Made by a program: the position numbers and the translations under genes. A stretch of DNA of 64,000 bases. Origin: Centrapalus pauciflorus. Lineage: Eukaryota; Streptophyta; Magnoliopsida; Asterales; Asteraceae. Below the pieces are notes generated by a model. It saw only the letters and a program-made list of their open reading frames with translations, ran no database searches and was not told the origin of the DNA. Below, one piece after another: positions 56,271 to 64,000 of the stretch (positions are counted from its first letter, which is position 1; each line of letters starts with the position of its first letter). Location: positions 365,789 through 429,788 of the forward strand of contig JAANYP010001170.1 in assembly GCA_020465985.1 (NCBI GenBank), written 5' to 3'.

Positions 56271-59058
56271 ATGGCTGATCGAGTATTCGTGCCTAAGCAT
56301 AATATGGTCATTCCCCCCGACCATCATATCCCTGAGGCGCAGGGTTCCGTCAGATGATAGATTTCCTAGTGGAGTCTAGGATTGCGTTTGCATTGTCCCA
56401 TAACATCCAAATCGTGATTCCATATGTACGGCAGTTTTACGAACATCTGCAAGTTGATTGTACCGTCACCCCAACTGTGCTAAGGACAAGGATGGGTACT
56501 CAGGAAGAAGAAAATAGGCCTATAGACTTTCCCTTAAGTATTAGGCAGGCTGCTTTTCTGAGGATGGGTTACAGCTTGGATGTTACTAAAACATCTTATA
56601 TGAAGAGCAGACTAATAGGTCAATGGAGATTTTTGGCGCATGTATTCATGGTATGCTTCGCGGCCAAGAAAGCGGGATTCGATTATATTGTGTCGAAGAT
56701 CCAATCTGGGATAATTGCATTGGTCTATAATCAGAAATTCAGCTTTTCAAAAATGTTTTTCTCGGAGTTCGTGCATCAAATAACGGCTCCGGAGCAGCAA
56801 CGATTTCTTCTATATCCTCGTTTTATAATGATGCTCATCCGTCACTTCTTGCCGAATTTGCCTCAGCTTAATGAGATTCAAAGTGTCGCAGTTATCGACA
56901 AAAGAATTTTTGCTGATTGTTCTGCCCATAGAGAAAGGTAAGCAGTTCCGATCGAGCGTTGTTTGGAGCTGTAATAGACAGGGACTTTGTGGCACTAGAT
57001 AATGCCAATTGGGCAGGTGAAGTAGAAGTTCAGCTTCGACAGCCACAACAACAGCAGCAACAACCGCGTGCTCAGCAACAGAGGAGACGCCAAAGATCGA
57101 CAACGAGTCAAACTCAGGCAAGTAGGCCTTCGACAAGTCAACAGCAAGAGGTAGAAGAGGCAGGGCCTTCTAGTGTAGCACCTGAATCTGAGCCGATAAC
57201 CCAAACACTGGAAGAAATCTGGGCTTCTGGGCCTCATGCAAATGAAGAAATAACTGCTGAGCTTGTAGATCAATTGCTAGAGCCTCTGGAAGGAGAAGAT
57301 GTTCTTAGGGATGTAGAGGAATATCAACCTGAGCAAACAGGAAATGATGTGTCATCGTCAGCAACTGAGTCGGACGATATGGAAGAAATAGAGGTTGAAG
57401 TTCCAGAGTCGGTTACAGCAGAACCAACCGTTCAGATAGGAACTTATGGGTCGAGATTGGTAGATGTTGCCCCATTAGTGACAAGGCGGAGAGCATCACG
57501 AGAGTCTGATGACTCTGATTTCGAAGAAGAAGATGTTGCCCCATTAGTGACAAGGCAAAGGGCTAAGCGTCATCGCTTTATGCAGGGAGCTACCTCAGCT
57601 TCAACTGCACAGCCTGAAGTAGTTCAACCTCCACCTACTCAAACTACCATTCCACCATCACCATCACATGCTGAACCATACATCCCATCACCGATCATTC
57701 CAACTCCAATACAGTCTATTCCATCCACCTCATCCTCCTACGCAGACAATCAAAGGTTTTTGCAACTCAAAGACAGAGTTGACTTCCAGCAGATCCAAAT
57801 CTTTGGCCTGACAATGGCAATCGGTGAAATTCAGAAGCATAATGCAAATCTAGACAATGAGAATGCCGAACTGAAAAAGATTGTGGACAAAGTACAGGAA
57901 GAGAACTTAGAGCTGAAAACTTTTGTCGCTGATCAAGCAGCTGAGATAAGATCGATGTGCTCCCTGATTGAGCAATTACTGAAAAATATAAAGGCTCAGG
58001 GGGAGACATCCTGCCGTGATCAAGTAGAAATGCGCAGACATGATGATGATGATAATGAAGATGACAATGGCAATGATCCCAGCACTAAAAGACAGAATGA
58101 GCCAGTAGATTTTTCTGCTGCTCAGGATGCTCAGACTCAGGGGGAGCCGAGTCAATCAGGAGCTGGAGTAGGTGAGGCTAGTTCATCAAAGATCTCAGAA
58201 AGTGAAGTGCGTGAGATAATTGATGCATTGATGGATATTGATGAAGAGCCATTAGAGTTGGAATTTGATTTTGAAGATGATGTAGTGGATTTGGAAGTGG
58301 GAGAGTTTGTGCCAGGAGATGTAGCTGATTGGAGATCTGATGAGGAGGTTGTGATAGATGAGGACGATAATGTAAACGAAGTAATCATTCAATCCCAGCC
58401 TGTCACAGAACTTTATTAGCATACTGAACAACATGTAATAGATATTAATGACATCAAAGTGGCTTCGGTAGATGATTCAGAAATGGAAGAGGCTGAAAGA
58501 GAGCCGAGCAGAGCTGAATTGCTAAATCTTTGGTTCCGCAAGGAAGAAAAGAAGACTGAGCCAAAAATAAAGAAGACGATGAGGATTCCAGGTGCAGAAA
58601 CTTCTCTGGAGGTATTATTAGCGTTCTTCGACAGGGAACTGCAACTTTTTAATCTAAAGAGAAGAGATGGTCTCCAATACCTAAGGCGCAAGCTTAAAGT
58701 GTTCAATACATTGCCGAAGGTAGAGGTGAAGGAGCTAGCATGGAAAGAGTTAATCAATATCGGAAATGATCCCTATCTGAAGTGATCGCTAAGATAGTCA
58801 GACGAGAAGGGAGATCCGGAATGTTTGAGAGACTCCAACCGAGGTCTGGCAAAAGAGTAGAGGATGGATCAAGGATAGATCCTCATACGGGAAGGCCTTG
58901 GGCCAGAATGGTTTATAAACCTGTCAAATGCTTAAGAAGGGTCCCAATGAAGAAGATGCCTCAAGATATTTTGAGCAACATGAAATGATGGTACCTTGAT
59001 AATGAAACTGCTGAAGCTATCATGAAGGATCAAGACGACAAAGTTATTTTGAGAGTGA
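56271..59058 (+). pseudogene. Element F third ORF, broken and 3'-truncated
   Basis: Starts MADRVFVPKHNMVIPPDHH. A one-base deletion near 56344 shifts the frame; the N-terminal domain resumes at 56354 (MIDFLVESRIAFALSHNIQI). About 20 residues are missing in frame after VLRTR (the IAGQPLVFSADM block of E). A further break near 56940 leads to the 486-residue stretch 56959-58419 with polyglutamine, acidic, basic (TRQRAKRHRF) and coiled-coil (57820-57990) parts. It then meets TAG at 58417-58419, a one-base deletion near 58775 and TGA at 58986. Homology stops after DDKVILRV at about 59058, where element G leader sequence begins; the last ~75 codons, polypurine tract and LTR are lost. Confidence 0.77.
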
Positions 59059-59425
59059 TTAAGCAAAAGGCGATTTCGAGTTTAATTTGAGTTTGATAAG
59101 AGGTGTTTCGAGTTTAATTCGAGTTTGTGCTACAGTCGAATAGGTTTCTCGAGTTTACTGTCATTCGAGTTTGCTTCGAGTTTGGACTGTAGTCGAACAG
59201 GTGTACTTCGAAACTGCTGAGTATTCGAGTTTGCTTGACCTTCGAGTTTAGGGACTTTCGAATCTGTCATCATCTTCGACTTTAATTGAATTATAAAACT
59301 TAATCGAATTTAATCCCAAACAGATTTAAAATAAATTATAATCGAATCTTTCTAAAGTTGAAAGAATTAAATTAAATTAGTTTCGAATTAAATTTATTAA
59401 GTTCAATTCAATTACTTTTGAAACG
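59059..59425 (+). other. Element G leader, 5'-truncated
   Basis: Leader sequence rich in TTCGAGTTT motifs, matching the gag-proximal half of the D leader. The first ~300 nt, the PBS and the 5' LTR are missing at the F/G junction. Confidence 0.7.
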
Positions 59426-60175
59426 ATGTCAAATCTTCAAAAGTTTCTAGAAATGGATCATGAGGTCGGGAAGGGAAATACTCCGCCTAAGCTGATGAAA
59501 CTGGAAGATTACTATTGGTGGAAAGATTGGTTTGCCGATTTTGTGCGTTTCAATGACATGCGCATGTGGGTATGTATTGACGAAGGATACATTCCACCTA
59601 TTTCAGAAGTCAAAGGCCGTCAGAGAGTCTTATCATATCAGATGATGAAAGAAGATGATAAGAAACTTTATGAAGCCGAGAACAGAGCTTTCTCGATAAT
59701 TCGAATGGCGTTGCCTCAGGATATACTACACACATTCCGCACTCAAAAGACATCTAAGGAACTTTGGGAGTCGCTGGAAAAGAGGTGCGAGGGTAATCCG
59801 AGGGTTCGGAGGAAGCGCATGGAGCTGTTGAAACAACAGTTTGCTATTTTCAAGTCTTTGAAGGATGAACAGCTGGATGACACCATCACCCGCTTTTATC
59901 ATCTGCTGACAGAGCTTGAAAGTCACGGGATTGAGTATAATCACACAGAGAAGAACAATAAGCTTCTCGATGCCTTACCAGCCAAGTGGGCGATGTATGT
60001 GGCAATGATAAAGCTTAATGAAGACAAGTATTATACCCAATCCTTGGAGGATATAGTGGGAACGTTGCGAGCTTATCATTTCGAGCTACTGAAGGCCGAA
60101 ACGGATTACGAACAAGTCCAGAATCCAGCGATGTATTTTGGAAAATCAACAAAACCTTCACGACAGCTGATCTGA
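59426..60175 (+). CDS. Element G gag, N-terminal part (frameshifted at its end)
   Basis: Starts MSNLQKFLEMDHEVGKGNTP like D. 249 codons of UBN2-type gag: YYWWKDWFADFVRFNDMRMW, KELWESLEKRCEGNPRVRRK, LLDALPAKWAMYVAMIKLNE, GTLRAYHFELLKAETDYEQV. The frame is lost near 60160 (KSTKPSRQLI, then stop), where D reads on through TKPSVTPEPKTATAFFTGET. It continues in another frame from about 60165 into the next feature. In an intact element both would be one Gag. Confidence 0.88.
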   Translation: MSNLQKFLEMDHEVGKGNTPPKLMKLEDYYWWKDWFADFVRFNDMRMWVCIDEGYIPPISEVKGRQRVLSYQMMKEDDKKLYEAENRAFSIIRMALPQDILHTFRTQKTSKELWESLEKRCEGNPRVRRKRMELLKQQFAIFKSLKDEQLDDTITRFYHLLTELESHGIEYNHTEKNNKLLDALPAKWAMYVAMIKLNEDKYYTQSLEDIVGTLRAYHFELLKAETDYEQVQNPAMYFGKSTKPSRQLI

Positions 60176-62301
60176 AGACTGCTACAGCGTTTTTCACCGG
60201 AGAAACGTCGTCACCAGCAGAGACTGATGACACACTGAACAGATCGTTCTTAGGGTTGGGAAGATTGGAAGAACAGCAACCTCAAGCAAATCAGGCATCA
60301 ACATCTCAGGGCAACTCTAAGATGCCCATGAGCGCAAAATCAGCCGAAGAACATTTGAACTTGCTTGCTTCATTTTTGGCTGCATACCGGAACTGCGTTC
60401 AAGGGAAGATAAACGATCCTGCTATCTGGGATGAAGATTATGATCAGGTCGACCCTGACGATCTTCAGGAAATGGATCTCAAATGGCAACTGGCCATGGT
60501 CACCCAACGGGTTAAAAGATTCATCAAAAGGACTGGGAGGAATCTGACTATGAACAATAAGGGGATTGGATTTGATAAGTCCAAGGCCAAGTGCTACAAT
60601 TGTCAAGGTCTGGGACACTTCGCCAGAGAATGTCAGAGACCGAAGGTAGATACGTACCAAGGGCAGAACCAGCATCATGGACAGTTTCAGAATCAGTCTC
60701 AACAAAGATACCTTCCGAGTTCATCTGCCGGTCAAGCCAATCTAGCTGGTCTTTTATCAAACGTCACATCAGACAGACAGCTGGATGGTACCTACGACTG
60801 GAGCTCACATCCAGAATCAAATGCTAGGGCTTTTATGGCTGAAGTCACGGAGAATGGATGTGAAGGGGAAGAGCAGACCACAAGGGACAGCAGTCCGATG
60901 TGGGTGGAGAAGAAGAATGATCAGACGCCTCTGGAGTTTGCCGCTCAAATGGCCAACGTGGAATCCGATAACACAAAGGTTAGTCTGAATTACTCTCTTT
61001 TTCATGAAATATGCATGTTGTGTGTTACTTCTAACGATAGGTTAAATCTAGTCTTAGAATCACATAAAACCATAACTGCTCAAAATGAGTCTTTAAAGGC
61101 TGATAACGCTAGCCTGAACGACATTAAGCAAGATCTTAAGGACAAACGTAAAGCTGATGCCCAAGATGTCATAGTTCTAAAGGACAAGCTGAGTGAGCAG
61201 TGCGTAAGATTAGAACTGATGTATGAGCATGTAGAGGCTTTAACCAAAGATCTTAAGACAAAAGAAGTAGAGCTAGCTGAAACTAAGGTGAAGGTGGCAG
61301 AGGCTAATAGTAAGTTAGAAAAGTTTAGGAATTCAAGTCTTAACCTAGGGAAAGTTTTAGATGCTCAACGCCAATCTAAAAAGCCTGTAGGTCTAGGATT
61401 TCATGAAATTCCTCCTCCTTTTAAAGCAAACTACGTGCCTCAACCTCAGGAGAAAACTGATAAATCAGTAGACTTAGAGGACATACCTACACCTATATCT
61501 GAGCCTGTACAAGAAAGTACACTTAAGGTGACTGACACAACCGTCAAGGTTAAAAAAGTCAAATTTGTGTCTTCCTCCAGTGAAACACCTGCAGGAAAAC
61601 ATAAAATTGATTTTAATGATCAGGATGATGAACTAGTCGCAATAGATGTTCAAAAGGACCAAGACACTAGTGAGACACCTAAGTCTAAGGGAACACACAA
61701 GAAGTCCATAGTTAAGATGTCCTGCTTTAGATGTCATGAAAAGGGGCATGTTGCTTCTAACTGTCCGCTTAGGAAAACTGAAGTTACACCTAAGACAGGG
61801 AAGCCTACACCAGTTAAGCCCTCAACAAGTGTGGCAAGCACTAGTAGTTCTCAGTGTACCGAGAAAACTGTGCAGGCCTCACCAAAACAAGTTGTGAAAC
61901 AAATACCGGTAAAGGTTGGACCAAAGGAAGTGGTTAGGACTAATTCACCGAATCGAGTCGTAAATCAATCTAGGTCTGGACCTCAACAACAATATAGGAG
62001 CACAACACCTAGCAGAGCATACACTCCAGTTAGGTCACACACTCCTATTAGACATCACACACCGGTTAGAGCTCAGGGATCACAATCTGAAATGCAATAT
62101 AATCGGAATTATTCAAGAGCTCCACAACAAATGCCTACTCAAAGGCAGAGAGTGGATTTACATCACTCGGCACCACAACAAACTCCTGTTCAACGACCCA
62201 AGTCACCTGAAAGGCGAGATGGGTATTTGAAAGAATTTAAGTATGTGGACGAGAATGGTATAACCAAGTCAGTTATGGCTTGGGTTCCCCGTGATAACTA
62301 A
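60176..62301 (+). CDS. Element G gag, C-terminal part: two zinc knuckles, coiled coil, TPxR repeats
   Basis: Numbering from MGRLEEQQPQ at 60256 (681 codons): DLQEMDLKWQLAMVTQRVKRF near 75-95; first CCHC knuckle CYNCQGLGHFARECQRP at 113-129; coiled coil about 250-365; second CCHC knuckle CFRCHEKGHVASNCP at 488-502; basic hexapeptide repeats of S/H-TPxR type at 582-606; end at VPRDN with TAA 62299-62301. Complete relative to D, which lacks ~160 bp before the coiled coil. The two knuckles probably bind RNA. Protease follows after the stop in the +1 frame. Confidence 0.9.
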
Positions 62302-62579
62302 CCTATTTTTCTTACATGTGCAGGAGATCACCACAGGTCCAAACAACAATTGGTTCGTCGACAGTGGATGCTCCAGGCACATTACAGGGGAAAGAAGTCT
62401 CCTTACAGACTTCAAGGGTGGGAATCGGGGATTCGTATCATTCGCGGGAAATAAAGGAGGAAACATCACGGGTACCGGAGTGGTCACTAATGGGACGATC
62501 AAGTTGGATTAAGTTTATCACGTCGATAAACTGGTTCACAATCTCATTAGTGTATATCAAATCTGTGACAAGAAGAATT
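62302..62579 (+). pseudogene. Element G protease
   Basis: Reads ITTGPNNNWFVDSGCSRHIT, with an intact DSGCSRH active site at 62360, then GNRGFVSFAGNKGGNITG. A TAA at 62510-62512 (Gln in D) interrupts before VYHVDKLVHN. The reading frame is +1 relative to gag, whereas in D the same region is in frame with gag; the two differ by one base in the 35-nt interval after the gag stop. Confidence 0.8.
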
Positions 62580-64000
62580 CAGTGTTGTTCACTGACACTA
62601 AAGCGTTAGTGCTAAAACCGGGGTTCAAGATACCTGAAGAATGGGTATTGATGCGGGCACCAAGAAAGAATTACTTGTACATGCTTGATATGAACAAGCC
62701 GGAGACTTCAATGGGGCCAATCTGTTTATTATCCAAAGCTTCGGAGAAGGAATCGGTATTGTGGCACAGACGCATGGCTCACTTGCACCTAAGAAAAATG
62801 AACTACATAACGAAAAATGGATTGGTGCAAGGTGTGCCTATGAAGAGTTTTCAGTTCGAGGACAAGTGTTTACCATGCAAGAAGGGCAAACAACATAAGA
62901 AGACACACAAGTCCAAGACTCAGATTTCCATAACCTCTACATTCGATTTGTTGCATATGGATCTCTTCGGACCAATCAACAAAAGGAGTATAGGAGGTAG
63001 TTGGTATTGTTTGGTTATCACTGAAGATTACTCACGATTTTCTTGAATTTTCTTTCTAGGTACAAAGGACGAGACAGCTTCCAAGCTCATCGGGTTCTTA
63101 GACCAAGTGGAGAATTCCTACGGAACATGGGTTAAAAGGATACGTAGTGATAATGGAACTGAGTTCAAAAACACTGTAATTGGTGTATATTGCCTCTCAA
63201 AGGGCATAGTGCATCAATTTAGTGCACCATATGAGCCTCAACAAAATGGGGTGGCCGAACGTAAAAACAGGACATTGATTGAGGCAGCTAGGACTATGCT
63301 TTCGGATTCAAAGCTTCCTACCATGTTTTGGGGGGAGGCAGTGAATACCGCATGTCATATTTTAAACCGGGTCCTAACTTTCAAATCTTTGAACAAAACC
63401 TGTTATGAAATTTTGAATAAATGGCCACCTAATTTAACTGGATTCGAACCGTTTGGGGTACCATGCACTTTATTGCGTACAAAACATCAACCGAAGTTTG
63501 GTGAAAAGGCTGACGAAGGATACTTCCTAGGTTATCTGCCGAACTCACCAAACAAACGGGTTTTTAACAAAACAAATGGTACAGCGGAAATTGTGTATAA
63601 CATTGAAGTCACAAGTTATACACACGAACCCCAAACAGGTCCGGAATGGATATTTGACTATGATAAATTATTTGAGTCATTTAACATTCCTTTGGATAAA
63701 AATGCAGGTACAATCGAAAAGGACATGGCGACGTTGCATCTGAATGACGATGGTCATACCTTTCCGAGGACTACATTTCAATCCACATCCGAGTCTACTT
63801 CGACTGAAGATGGATCTCCAGAAGTCGCTGATCCAGAAGCACCTACAACTGAGAACCAGACTCAGGCAACAAATTCCAACTCTGAGGAAAATATCCATGA
63901 GGAGGAAAATGTAGAATCTGAGGAGGTTCCTCCATTAGGTGAAATAGGATCTAACTTAGGAGATAATCTAAGAGTTGACGAGATAGAGACCTCTAGGATC
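62580..64000 (+). pseudogene. Element G integrase and start of the RT linker (runs off the window)
   Basis: The zinc module LWHRRMAHLHLRKMNYI ... CLPCKKGKQHKKTH, then the core with LLHMDLFGPINKRS (Asp), IRSDNGTEFKNTVIGVYCLS (Asp) and PQQNGVAERKNRTLIEA (Glu), and C-terminal FEPFGVPCTLLRTK and GYFLGYLPNSPNK. One TGA at about 63044-63046 (Trp in D) interrupts; from 63047 the frame is open to the right edge, through the acidic linker that precedes RT. DDE and HHCC residues are all present. Confidence 0.87.

Noticed and set aside
1..64000. Host protein-coding genes, tRNA or rRNA genes
   Set aside because: All recognisable protein domains are gag, protease, integrase, RT, RNase H or the element third ORF. 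The tRNA-like matches are 12-base primer-binding sites, not tRNA genes.

Overview
This is a eukaryotic, almost certainly plant, window made entirely of nested and rearranged LTR retrotransposons. I see no host gene, rRNA, tRNA gene or CRISPR array. Nearly every recognisable protein belongs to Ty1/copia. The gag proteins carry a UBN2/DUF4219-like region, a long coiled coil and (in the better copies) two CCHC zinc knuckles. They are followed by protease, integrase, RVT_2-type reverse transcriptase and RNase H. Several copies carry a further long ORF between pol and the 3' LTR. That layout fits the Sirevirus (SIRE/Maximus) lineage. The style of the third ORF and the palindromic CTCGCCGAG motifs of a solo LTR suggest Asteraceae (lettuce-like); this is an inference from recollection, not a search.

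Layout. 1-4246: minus-strand copia gag and leader (element A), running off the left edge. 4540-6954 and 34005-47028: two halves of one tandem array of a ~1,650 bp LTR-derived unit carrying initiator-tRNA(Met)-type primer-binding sites. The array holds a 649 bp internal duplication and a 2,263 bp solo LTR of Ty3/gypsy appearance with a 5-bp target-site duplication (TSD). A ~27 kb block (6955-34004) splits the array. It holds a decayed plus-strand gag-protease element B (6955-7920 and 21183-~23800), a nearly complete minus-strand element D nested in B (7921-21182; 645-bp LTRs, TSD GTTTG), and a minus-strand element C (23974-34004) lacking its 5' LTR.

47029-64000: a second set of element-D relatives. 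E (minus, 47029-~54783) has its 3' LTR, third ORF and an open integrase-tail/RT/RNase H frame. It is joined head-to-head to F (plus, ~54784-59058: pol-third-ORF spacer and third ORF), which runs without any LTR into G (plus, ~59059-64000: leader, gag, protease, integrase) off the right edge.

In an intact family member, gag would form the particle, protease/integrase/RT/RNase H would process, copy and integrate the element, and the third ORF would make a large acidic coiled-coil protein of unknown role. Every copy here is broken by stops, frameshifts or deletions. The most interesting signals are mostly non-coding: a conserved splice-acceptor-like site just upstream of the third ORF in three copies, a perfect inverted repeat bracketing the polypurine tract and U3 start, a palindrome inside the LTR, repeated hairpin motifs after pol, TCGA-rich motif clusters in nearly all non-coding segments, and the LTR/PBS tandem array.
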